NCBI GenBank assembly: GCA_963770035.1
Contig: CAVYON010000038.1
Location: forward strand, 254,917-318,916
Source of the DNA: Roseiarcus sp963770035
GTDB lineage: Bacteria > Pseudomonadota > Alphaproteobacteria > Rhizobiales > Beijerinckiaceae
Length of the DNA: 64,000 nucleotides
Direction of reading: 5' to 3'
Below the pieces are notes generated by a model. That model saw nothing but the letters and a program-made list of their open reading frames with translations. It was not told where the DNA came from and made no database searches. This document shows positions 43,032-51,247 of the stretch, in pieces. Within the stretch, counting starts at the first letter, position 1. Each line of letters opens with the position of its first letter. A program made the position numbers and the translations under genes.

Positions 43032-44182
43032 AGTGGAACAAGATCGAGCACCGCATGTTCTGTCACATCACGCAGAACTGGCGCGCCAAACCGCTGCTCA
43101 GCTATCGCGTCATCGTCGAACTGATCGGGGCGACGACGACGCAAACCGGCTTGACCGTCCGCTGCGAACTCGACGACAAAATATATCCAAAAGGAATCCT
43201 CGTATCCGACGAGCAGATGCAAACCCTCAACATCTCTCGCGATGATTTCCACGGCGAATGGAACTACACAATCGCCCCCTCAGTCGCCTCGCTCGTCAAT
43301 GCAGTTGATTCCTGACAGGCCCTTAGCGCCTATGGGATCGAGTCCGGGGGTCGCGGGCGGTGAGAGGCTCGGGCGGCGCGGCTTCTCGAAAGATCACCGG
43401 CCGGACCTCAGCCAGATGATCCTCGCCGTTCTGCTCGACGGCGACAGCCGCCCGGTGCGCACGGAGATGTGGCCCGGCAACACCGCCGACGTGACGAGCC
43501 TCATCCCGGCGATCAATCGCCTGCAGCGCCGCTTCCGCATCAACCGCGTCTGCGTCGTCGCCGACCGCGGCATGATCAGCGCCGAGACGATCGCCGAGCT
43601 CGAGGCCCGCAAGCTCCTCTATGTTCTGGGCGTGCGCGAGCGGACCGACAAGCTCGTGCGCGAGCTCGTTCTCGACGATCCCGCGCCGTTCGTTCCTTTC
43701 GTCCTGACGAAGCCGCGGCGCGAGGTCGACTACGAGGCCAAGGCGGTCACGCTCGCCGGGCGGCGCTACGTCGTCTGCCGCAACCTCGACGAGATGAAAA
43801 AGGACGCCGCCAACCGCGCGACCATCGTCGCCGCGCTGGAGCGGCAGCTGAAGAAGGGCGACAAGAGCCTCGTCGGCAACAAGGGCTACCGTCGCTTTCT
43901 CAAGGACCCGGAGGGCGAGGGCTTCGCCATCGACCGCGCCAGGGTCGAGGAGGACGCAAAATTCGACGGCGTGTTCGTGCTGCAGACCAACGCGAACCTC
44001 TCGGCGCTGGAGGCGATGCTCGTATACAAACAACGCTGGACAGTGGAACGAACGTTTCGAACGACCAAAAGCCTGCTCGAGACCCGGCCGACCCCCGGGC
44101 TCGTATGGGGAAGTGATTGTCAAGGGGTCCATTCGGGATCGGTTCAGATTGAGCACGGCTCCTGGTTTCATGGATGCGCAAC

Positions 44183-44278
44183 GCCTGAGCCGCGCGCAGC
44201 GGTCAACCCTCGCGTCAGCGACCGCGAAGCGGCGGCTCGCGTCAGCGAGGCGGGGTTGACGGCGAGCACGGCTCAGGC
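44183..44278. ncRNA. nested hairpin in the IS110 non-coding end, candidate bridge-RNA region
   Basis: The perfect outer stem GCCTGAGCCG (44183-44192) / CGGCTCAGGC (44269-44278) encloses a second stem GTCAACC (44202-44208) / GGTTGAC (44254-44260) and a repeated CGCGTCAGCGA. IS110-family recombinases are guided by a structured RNA made from a non-coding end of the element (downstream of the gene in the IS1111 group). Its role and strand are inferred. Confidence 0.4.
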
Positions 44279-44642
44279 CCTCGCCGCCGTCGGACCGCGG
44301 ACATGCCGGAGGCGGGGAAGGTCCCGCTCCGTGGAGGTGTTCCAGTCGACGTCGGGCGAAACGTGCGGTTGCGCAAGGCCGTTCCAAGGCGGCTCCCCTT
44401 TGCTTAAGGCCGCGTGCGGCCTCGCAAGCTCGTATCCGGCGGCGCTCGTAAGGGCGAGCGCCAGACCATGATGCCCTTTTCGCTGGGGCCGAATGGGGAG
44501 CCAAGGGGGCAGGACCAATCTTGACGGCGGCGTGTTGCAGCCATAGCCCGGCACGGCGCCCTGCCCACCTTGGACGGTTGCAGACGTCAGCATCGCTCTG
44601 TCGCCTGGTTGTTCGTTTCTCGTCGGATCGGTTCGGTTGACC

Positions 44643-45808
44643 TTACGCCGCCGCCAGACGCACGCCCTGGGGAATGACGCCGGTCTCGACATAGCGCCAC
44701 AGCGCCACCAAGAGCTTGCGCGCCAAGGCGACGGCCATGATCTTCTTCATCCGGCCCTTGGCGCCGCCGGTGCGCGCGACGAACCACTGGGCGAGCGCGC
44801 TTTGCGGCTGAAACATCAGCCAGCGCCACATCAGCTGGGTGAGGATCCTGCGCACCCGCGGATTGCCGTTCTTGCTCAGGCCCTGCTCGCGCCTCGACCC
44901 GCCGCTGTCGTAGGGCGTGCCGGTCATGCCGACGAAACCCGCCAGCGCCTTGCGGTCGCGGAAGCGCCGCGAAAAGACTTCGTGAACCAGCGTCGTGGCC
45001 GTCTCCACCCCGACGCCGACGAGGCCGGCCAAGAGCTGGATCATTCTCTCGATCCGGTCGGGATCGGCGACGGCGACGACCCGCTCGCGGGCCGTCTCGA
45101 TCTCCTTCAGTTGCTCGGACAGGAGCCGATGTTGCGCCATCAGGCGATCGAGGCTCGCCTTGGTGTTCGGCGGCAGCGGCCGTCCATCGAACGTGCGCAG
45201 CTTTTCCAGATGCTCGGGCGCCTTCTTCAGACGCGGCCGAAAATCGGCGACGCCGAAGCGGGCGAGCAGGCTGCGCATCTGGTTTTCGACCTTCAGACGC
45301 GCCACGGTCAGGGCCTCGCGCCGACGTCCCGGCTCGCGCATGTCCTCCTCCGCCTCGCTCGGAATGGGCGCCATCGTGCAGTGGCGCGGTTCTCCCCGCA
45401 GCCAGCCGAGAAGCGCCCGCAAAAGAATGTCGACGTCGATGCGGTCGGTCTTGGCGCGCCGGCCGCGACGCTCAACCGAAATGCTCGCCGGATGCATGAC
45501 ACATAGACCTCGATCCCGTGCTCACTCAGGGCGCGCGCGATCCAGAAGCCGTCGAGGCCCGCCTCATACCCCACGACCACGCGCCTCACTTCATGGCCGG
45601 CCTTCATCGCCTCGCTCTTCCATTGCTCGATCGCTCTCAGCACGCCGCCAATGTCCCCGGCCTCAAATTGGCGTGAGGGACGACGCGACACGCCCGGCAC
45701 GATCGCCCCTGCCCGCCACGACTTGCCGCTCAGTTCCAGAACGGCCACGAGGGTGCTAGCCTGGTCAAAGGCGGTCGCGGATTTGCGCGGATCGAAAGCT
45801 TCGCTCAT
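44643..45808 (-). pseudogene. IS110-family transposase with a one-base frameshift
   Basis: The N-terminal DEDD/RuvC-like part starts at ATG 45808 (MSEAFDPRKSATAFDQASTLVAVLELSGKSWRAGAIVPG, RRVVVGYEAGLDGFWIARALSEHGIEVYV). The frame then slips at about 45497, where one extra base after the codons for EVYV separates it from MHPASISVERRGRRAKTDRIDVD. The C-terminal Tnp_20 part (LVGVGVETATTLVHEVFSRRFRDRKALAGFVGMTGTPYDSGGSRREQGLSKNGNPRVRRILTQ, with the catalytic Ser region) is intact. Only this indel prevents a full-length product of about 385 residues. Confidence 0.88.
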
Positions 45809-46167
45809 CGGAGGCTCCTGCTCACGTGTTGGAGAACCGTCAGGATACCCGATCTCGCGGCCGCCAACCCCCATAGCATCTTGACCCTGGGCTTGACCCG
45901 GGCGCGATCCGCGGCCACGTCGCCTGCAGCTTTCTCGCGCTCGTTCTGAAGAAGGCGTTCGAGGACCGCCTCGCCGCCGCCGACAAGGGCGCCAAGGCCT
46001 CCTGGCCGGCCGTCATCGCCGATCTCAACTCGCTCACCGAGACCGAGGTCGACCAGGACGGCAAGCGCTTCCTCCTGCGCTCGTCGCCACGCCCCGGCGC
46101 CAGCCTCGCTCTCTCCGCCCTCGGCGTCGCCCTGCCGCCGACGCTCCGCCAGATCGCCGACGCCTGA

Positions 46168-46548
46168 TTTACGCAGCGGTTTAGTTTTGTAGTGCCACGC
46201 CCGCCCCGCAGCGCGATTCTACCCGCGCGATCAATAACTTGATAAAACGTACTGTCGAACATCAGCTTGAGGGACTCGCGACTATCGGTCACTACTACGG
46301 CATGTGATCCCCGACTTCGGGCACCGCAGGGCGCCGCGGGGGGGAGCCGCGCACGGGGCCGCTCAGGACGGCCTCTCCATCGTCAGGCTGTATGGGGGTA
46401 GCGCCCACCTCACGAAGGCCGTCAGCGGCGATACCGCCACGGGAAACGAGCGGGCCTAAAGCCATGGGCTTTAGGCGCTTTGCCGCCGCGCCTTCGCACC
46501 GCGACGAATTGCCCCTGATCTTGGCTCAACCGCGTAAGGAGTAAGGAT
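46168..46548. other. gene-free stretch upstream of the microcompartment stub
   Basis: This stretch has no convincing frame. A perfect hairpin GCCTAAAGCC (46454-46463) / GGCTTTAGGC (46467-46476) with loop ATG is followed by GCTTTG. Paired GC-rich segments also occur at about 46340-46440. The pattern could be a terminator or the right end of an IS200/IS605-type element; nothing decides between them. Confidence 0.4.
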
Positions 46549-46689
46549 ATGGCCGTCGAGGGTGAGGCCCTGGGACTCGTCGAAACCGTCGGGCTCGTTG
46601 CGGCGATCGAGGCGGCGGACGCGATGGTGAAGGCGGCCAACGTCGAAATCGCGCGTCGGCGCGTTGGCCAGCGGTCACAGAGATTTTAG
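46549..46689 (+). pseudogene. bacterial microcompartment shell protein (BMC domain), N-terminal stub
   Basis: With a good ribosome site (aaggagtaagg) the frame begins MAVEGEALGLVETVGLVAAIEAADAMVKAANVEI, the hallmark first half of a PduA/EutM/CsoS1-type hexameric shell protein. After about 34 residues it leaves the family sequence (ARRRVGQRSQRF) and stops at 46687, 22 nt before the IS5-like copy A. The rest of the domain, about 60 residues, is missing. No other microcompartment gene is in the window. Confidence 0.8.
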
Positions 46690-46711
46690 GAATTTCAATA
46701 ATATAAATGTT

Positions 46712-48215
46712 GAGGCAGTTGCAAAATTGGGAGTTCGGCCAGAGTTTTCGAATTTTCGGGTGATTTTTCGACGGTTGCGAACCGCTGGCGGCCGGTTTCT
46801 GGTATGCTGATTCTGCTAGGAACAACAAGCAGATGCCAGGAGCCGCCGACGATGTCGCTGCGGGAGAGCCTATCCTCGTACTGGGAGAAGTTTCAAGGGG
46901 AACTTTTCCCTTTTCTCGAAGAAACTGTGGGTTTCCTGACCGGATCGCATCGAGCGCTGGTCACGGTCGTGGATATGACGCGGCTCGAGGCTTTCGTCCC
47001 GCACTGGCATGGACTTCCCGGGCGCCCGTTGGCCGAGCGGGCGGCGTTGGCGAGAGCCTTCGTGGCCAAGGCGGTTTTCAATTTGCCGACCACGCGAATG
47101 CTGATCGAACGCGTCCAGGCCGACAAAACGCTTCGGCGTCTGTGCGGTTGGTCGCGTCCGTCCGAGGTTCCCAGCGAATCGACATTCTCGCGCGCCTTCG
47201 CCGAATTCGCCCAGAGCGAACTGCCCTCGCGTGTGCACGAGGCCTTGATCCGGCAGACCCACGCCGACCGGTTGGTTGGTCACATCGCGCGCGATTCGAC
47301 CGCGATCGAAGGCCATGAAAAGCCGCGACGCGCCGAACAGCCCGAACCGACCGCGCCGAAGCCGGCGCCCCGCAAACGCGGGCGTCCGCGCAAGGGCGAG
47401 GAACCCCCGCCCAAACCGCCCACGCGCCTGGAACGCCAAGCCGGCATGACCCTGAGCCAAATGCTCGCCGATCTGCCCCGGCCTTGTGACGTCGGCGTCA
47501 AGCGCAACGCCAAAGGACATCAAGAGACATGGATCGGCTATAAGCTGCACGTGGATACGGCCGACGGCGACATTCCCGTCAGTTGCGTTCTCACCTCGGC
47601 TTCCGTCCATGACAGTCAGGTCGCCATCCCGCTGGCTACGATGACGGCGGAACGCCTGGTCAATCTCTACGATCTCATGGACAGCGCCTACGACGCGGCC
47701 GAGATCGAGGCGCACAGCCGCGCGCTCGGCCACGTGCCGATCATCGATGCCAATCCGCGCCGTGACGCCGCCCTCAAACAAGAATTGGCGCGAGAGCAGA
47801 GGCGTCAGGCGCTGGCGGGCCATCGCATGGCCGAGGACATCCGTTACAACGAACGCAGCAGCGCCGAACGGGTCAACGCCAACCTCAAAGACAATCACGG
47901 CGGTCGAACCGTCCAGGTGCGCGGCCCCACGAAAGTGATGTGTCATCTGATGTTCGGCATTCTGGTCGTCACGGTGACCCAAATCATCCGTCTCATCGCA
48001 TAGCGATCGCGATCGTACGCAACATAGAGAGCCCGTAGCCTCCCAAAATATCGGCAGCTCGGCGAGCTATTGCCCGCGCGCGCTCAGAAACGCCGCTCTC
48101 GGCACAAATCGACCCAGGCCGCCGCCGCCAAAATCGGCACAGCTCGGAAATCAATCCAAGTTTGCGCTCTTGCGGAAACACAACCCAGTGCTCCCAAACA
48201 TTTTGCAAGTGCCTC
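46712..48215 (+). mobile_element. IS5-like element, copy A (4-bp TSD TGTT)
   Basis: A 1504-bp element with inverted ends GAGGCAGTTGCAAAAT / ATTTTGCAAGTGCCTC. TGTT flanks it on both sides (46708-46711 and 48216-48219), the 4-bp duplication typical of the IS5 group. It is the same sequence as copy B as far as can be read. Confidence 0.93.
46852..48003 (+). CDS. IS5-like DDE transposase, copy A
   Basis: This 383-residue transposase begins at ATG 46852. The N-terminal DUF772-like helical domain (LPGRPLAERAALARAFVAKAVFNLPTTRMLIERVQADKTLRRLCGW, VPSESTFSRAFAEFA) is followed by a catalytic core with IARDSTAIEGHEK (first Asp), a basic linker RKRGRPRKGEEPPPKPP, LMDSAYDAAEIEAHSRALGHVPIIDANPRRD (second Asp) and RYNERSSAERVNANLKDNHGGRTVQVRG (Glu). 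All key residues are present, so it is likely active. Confidence 0.92.
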   Translation: MSLRESLSSYWEKFQGELFPFLEETVGFLTGSHRALVTVVDMTRLEAFVPHWHGLPGRPLAERAALARAFVAKAVFNLPTTRMLIERVQADKTLRRLCGWSRPSEVPSESTFSRAFAEFAQSELPSRVHEALIRQTHADRLVGHIARDSTAIEGHEKPRRAEQPEPTAPKPAPRKRGRPRKGEEPPPKPPTRLERQAGMTLSQMLADLPRPCDVGVKRNAKGHQETWIGYKLHVDTADGDIPVSCVLTSASVHDSQVAIPLATMTAERLVNLYDLMDSAYDAAEIEAHSRALGHVPIIDANPRRDAALKQELAREQRRQALAGHRMAEDIRYNERSSAERVNANLKDNHGGRTVQVRGPTKVMCHLMFGILVVTVTQIIRLIA

Positions 48216-48226
48216 TGTTCGCAGTT

Positions 48227-48784
48227 TTATCCGGAGTGGCGCGCCCGGAGAGGTTCGAACTCCCAACCCTCGGTTCCGAAGACCGATGCTCTATCCAGTT
48301 GAGCTACGGGCGCCGCTCGCGCTCCTAGCATGAAGCGATGGAACGCCGCCAGCGGTCGCGAAAGGGGCGACGTCCCGAGCGTCTGCAGGGCATCCGCGGC
48401 GGCAGCCGCGAGTTTGCCGCCGGCCTTGGCAAAATCCGACGGCGGAGCGTAGGGATAGCTCGTTCCCTCGTCACGCAGGGCGCGGTCGATCACGACAAAG
48501 TAGGGCGTGGGACCGGCCGGCAGGATCTGGCCCGCCGATGTGAGGCTGACGAGCAGCCTGCATCCGGAGGCGACGAGTTCCTCCGCCACCAGAACGGCGA
48601 ACGACGCGCCGACCGCCCGTCCAACGATGCCGACCTCACGGTCGCCGAGCGGGAACACATCGAGATCGGTATGATAGCATGGCCAAAACGGAAACGGGGA
48701 GGCCGCGCCCGTCCGCCGAAGCCGGCGAACGAGATCGCCGTCAGGATCGAGAATGCAGATAGGCGGGACGCTCGCCACAGGCAT
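48227..48784 (-). pseudogene. nucleoside phosphorylase-like protein, 3'-truncated
   Basis: Residues 1-150 resemble the uridine/purine nucleoside phosphorylase fold: PLGDREVGIVGRAVGASFAVLVAEELVASGCRLLVSLTSAGQILP and YFVVIDRALRDEGTSYPYAPPSDF. The C-terminal third of the fold is missing: from about residue 158 the frame runs antisense through the tRNA (APVAQLDRASVFGTEGWEFEP is antisense tRNA sequence). IS1595 has landed on the start codon region (TSD 48784-48791), so its own ribosome site is displaced too. Expression is doubtful. Confidence 0.65.
48237..48313 (-). tRNA. tRNA-Arg, anticodon UCG
   Basis: Minus-strand cloverleaf of 77 nt with encoded CCA. The acceptor stem GCGCCCG pairs with CGGGCGC, the D arm is AGCTCAACTGGATAGAGC, the anticodon stem-loop TCGGT-CTTCGGA-ACCGA gives UCG, and the T arm has GTTCGAA. 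IS5-like copy A ends 21 nt beyond its 3' end. It is the only host RNA gene in the IS region and a plausible island anchor. Confidence 0.93.
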
Positions 48785-48791
48785 TCCCTTT

Positions 48792-49825
48792 CCTGATTAC
48801 GCGGTTGCGTCAGCTTGAGAATGCGTCTAGAACGAAACAAGAACAAGCTGGTCTGCAAGGAGTTCGGCGATGGCGCGCAATCGGGTCCAATTCCAGAAAG
48901 GCCTCAGCGAGGCCGCTTTCGACGAAGCCTACGGAACCGAAGAGCAATGCCATGCGGCGCTCGTCGCATGGCGTTGGCCGGACGGCTTCGAGTGTCCGGA
49001 TTGCCGCGGCCGGAAGCATTGCGTCGTCAGGCGCGGAACGCGGCGACTGTTCCAGTGTAACACGTGCCGCAAACAGACGTCCGTCAGGGCGGGAACGATT
49101 TTCGCCTCGAGCAAGCTGCCGCTGCGCCTCTGGTTCAAGACGATCTATCAGATCACGCAATCCAAGGCGGGCGTTTCCAGCCTCGAATTGGCTCGCCGGC
49201 TCGGCGTCACCCAGACGGCGGCGTGGATGATGAAACACAAGCTCGGGCAGGTCATGTTGGAGCGCAACGCGAGCAAGCGATTGACGGGAAAGGTCCAGAT
49301 GGACGACGCTTATATTGGCGGGGCTCATTCCGGCCGGCGCGGGCGTGGGGCCGAGGGCAAGACTCCGTTCGTCGCCGCCGTCGCCACCACCGACGACGGC
49401 AAGCCCGATCAGATCATCCTGCGGCGCGTCAAGGCGTTCAGCAAAGTGGCGATCCGAAACCTTTCCAGCACGGCGATCCTCGCCGGGGCCGAGGTCGCCT
49501 CCGATGGATTGGCCTGTTTCCAAGCCGTCACGGAGGCCGGCTGCGCTCACGTGGCCATCAAAACTGGCAGTGGTCCGAAAGCCGCAAAGACGCCAGCCTT
49601 CAAGTGGGTCAACACCGTGCTCGGCAACATCAAGGCCGCGTTGGTTGGAACATATCGCGCCGTCCAGGAAAAACACGTGTCCCGCTATCTCGCCGAATTC
49701 GAATACCGCTTCAATCGCAGGTATGACCTCAAAGCCATGATCCCGCGCCTCGCCTTCGTCGCGCTGCGCGCCCCGCCAATGCCCTACCGCCTCCTAAAGA
49801 TGGCTGACCCAACCGCGTAATCAGG
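48792..49825 (+). mobile_element. IS1595-family element (8-bp TSD TTCCCTTT)
   Basis: A 1034-bp element. Inverted ends share CCTGATTACGCGGTTG and GTCAGC with one mismatch between them. TTCCCTTT is duplicated at 48784-48791 and 49826-49833, the 8-bp duplication expected for IS1595. Confidence 0.95.
48870..49820 (+). CDS. IS1595-family transposase
   Basis: This intact 316-residue transposase has an N-terminal zinc ribbon (FECPDCRGRKHCVVRRGTRRLFQCNTCRKQTSVRAGTIF), an HTH region (SSLELARRLGVTQTAAWMMKHKLGQVM) and a DDE/N core with VQMDDAYIGGAHSGRRGRGAEGKTPFVAAV, AEVASDGLACFQAV and the late FKWVNTVLGNIKAALVGTYRAVQEKHVSRYLAEFEYRFNRR. Its stop lies inside the right inverted repeat. Confidence 0.95.
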   Translation: MARNRVQFQKGLSEAAFDEAYGTEEQCHAALVAWRWPDGFECPDCRGRKHCVVRRGTRRLFQCNTCRKQTSVRAGTIFASSKLPLRLWFKTIYQITQSKAGVSSLELARRLGVTQTAAWMMKHKLGQVMLERNASKRLTGKVQMDDAYIGGAHSGRRGRGAEGKTPFVAAVATTDDGKPDQIILRRVKAFSKVAIRNLSSTAILAGAEVASDGLACFQAVTEAGCAHVAIKTGSGPKAAKTPAFKWVNTVLGNIKAALVGTYRAVQEKHVSRYLAEFEYRFNRRYDLKAMIPRLAFVALRAPPMPYRLLKMADPTA

Positions 49826-49833
49826 TTCCCTTT

Positions 49834-50111
49834 TGTCTCCGCGCTTCCCGCGAGAGACTAGGGGATGCACACATCTTTTAGCTGGCGTGTGCCGCTCAAC
49901 GGCGGTTGGCGTTCCCGCCCCCCACAGCCCGTCAAGAGACGGGCGTCCTTTCGGACGCCCTATGGTGCGGGACAGGGTGGGGGGTCGCGCCGACCTCTCA
50001 TTGCGGGGAAATGGCGCCAAGTTTTTCGAAGTTCGGCGCGACCCCCCTCCTCCCCCGGATCAGGTCCTGGCTGTGACCCGGGGGCTTCCCCCACAAGGCA
50101 GGGGAATTGCG
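49834..50111. other. gene-free stretch between IS1595 and ISKra4
   Basis: No coding frame is supported. A strong hairpin occurs in AGACGGGCGTCC-tttc-GGACGCCC (about 49936-49960). GTCGCGCC / GGCGCGAC elements (about 49984 and 50033) could pair over 50 nt. It may be the former upstream region of the nucleoside phosphorylase gene. Confidence 0.4.
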
Positions 50112-51247
50112 GTTGAGTAGGGGTGCGATCCAAAGTGATGCAATCAGGCGGTGCGGCGGAGTGATTTCGGGTCGTTGTCATTGGCGACAGCGGAGCTGGG
50201 TTGGGCGAGGGCTTTCCAGTAGGCGTCCCAGTCGCCGTTGATTCGATTTATCCGCAAGGCAAGCATGTGTTCGGCATGTTCGACGCGCCACCAGGCGCCC
50301 GGCCGCTTGAGGCGTTGTTGGGCGATGTAGCGATGAGCGCTTTCGATCTCGCCCGAGCCGATTGGCAGCCCGTCGGCCAAGGCCTGGCGATAGTTCAATT
50401 GGCCGACGCGGGCGCCGAGGTAGCGATGGCAGGTTCGCACGGGCGCACGCTCGTCATCGACCTCGGGGGGCTCGCAATGTCCGGCGAGCGCCCGCAGGAC
50501 GGCGTCGAGACGGCCGCCTTTGAGCGCCTCCTTCTGCGTCTCCATCCAGGCGCTGCGCGCGGCCGGGTCGGGCGCGATCGCCGCCGAGGCGGCGCCCAGG
50601 TATTCGCAGACATGATAGAAATCAATCAGGTAGCAGCCCTGATCACCGAACTGCGCCTCGACTTGGCCGACGATCCAGGGCGCGCCGTCGCCGACCGCGT
50701 GAACCCGGGAGTTCGCCCCGAAGCCGGCGCGAACCGCGCACGAAAGCAACTGACGCCCGGCCTCTTCGACCCCGCCCTCGATCGAGCCCGCATAAACCGG
50801 CGTGCAGTTCCCTTGCGCGTGCGCCAGCGACAGCTTCGCCTCCCGCCAGGACAGCGTCTTGCCCTTGCGCTTGTCTTTCCCCTCGCTGCTCGGCTCGACG
50901 ATCGGAGCCATGCCGCCGTCCGTTTCGACGACGATCGGTTTGCGAAGGCCCGGCGCTTCCGGAAACTCCAAATCCCGACACCTGCTTTCGTGCATCGCCT
51001 GGGCGTGGGCGAACGTGATCCGCTGGATCGTGCTCTCGCCAATCGCGAAGCCGTAGTGCTCCTGCAACTTGGCGCGCGCCTGCGCGAAGGGCTGATCGGC
51101 CGCGAAGTCGACGAGGGCGCGCTGCAGCGGCCGCGAACATCCGAGCGGGCTCACCTTCGCCCCGAGCACGAACGGACGCACCCGTTGCGTCCCGAACCGA
51201 TATTGCGGCTCCCGGACCTCTATTTCGCCAAATTTCGTATGCCAGCG

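Larger units (their letters stand above)
40206..43315 (+). pseudogene. ISAzo13-family transposase split by an antisense group II intron
   Basis: Exon-like part 1 (40206-41148) encodes MIDELPLRARYEAL to HYPPGTS, including SIDAKKKELLGEFKNGG, VPYGVYDIGANLGYVSLGIDHDTG and MITADGGGSNGSRLRLWK. Part 2 (43032-43315) resumes KWNKIEHRMFCHITQNWRAKPLLSYR and ends NAVDS. Joining 41148 to 43032 restores the codons for TSKWN exactly. Because the intron lies on the opposite strand it cannot splice from this mRNA, so the gene is dead as it stands. Confidence 0.88.
40108..43322 (+). mobile_element. ISAzo13-family element (copy 1), mosaic and interrupted by a group II intron
   Basis: The right end CTGACAGGCCC (43312-43322) is the same as in copy 2 at 55146-56478. 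The left end near 40108 (GGCGACGCCCGAAAACTGG) does not match it. The two halves of the transposase flank an 1883-bp intron, so the element itself would be about 1.33 kb. Confidence 0.75.
44104..45892 (-). mobile_element. IS110-family element
   Basis: About 1.79 kb inserted in an IS1634-type transposase gene, bounded by the loss and return of its reading frame near GAGACCCGGCCG (44092-44103) and GGCGCGATCC (45901). No terminal inverted repeats are seen, as usual for IS110. A 540-base non-coding end follows the transposase stop (44104-44642). Confidence 0.75.
43323..46167 (+). pseudogene. IS1634-type transposase, 5'-truncated and split by IS110
   Basis: The first piece (43323-44103) encodes AYGIESGG.., RRGFSKDHRPDLSQMILAVLLDGDSRPVRTEMWPGNTAD, RVCVVADRGMISAETIAELEARKLLYVLGVRERTDK and LVYKQRWTVERTFRTTKSLLETRP. 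The second (45904-46167) resumes AIRGHVACSFLALVLKKAFEDRL and ends FLLRSSPRPGASLALSALGVALPPTLRQIADA. The IS110 element lies between them. The N-terminal part is replaced by ISAzo13 copy 1. Confidence 0.85.

Noticed and set aside
44104..44471. Continuation of the IS1634 frame into IS110 as a possible fusion protein.
   Set aside because: Sequence after LLETRP is unrelated to any transposase and overlaps the hairpin region of the IS110 non-coding end.
46870..47982. 370-codon antisense frames over each IS5-like transposase (also at 51406 and 56824).
   Set aside because: They are exact shadows of the transposase codons on the opposite strand, without ribosome sites or family signal.
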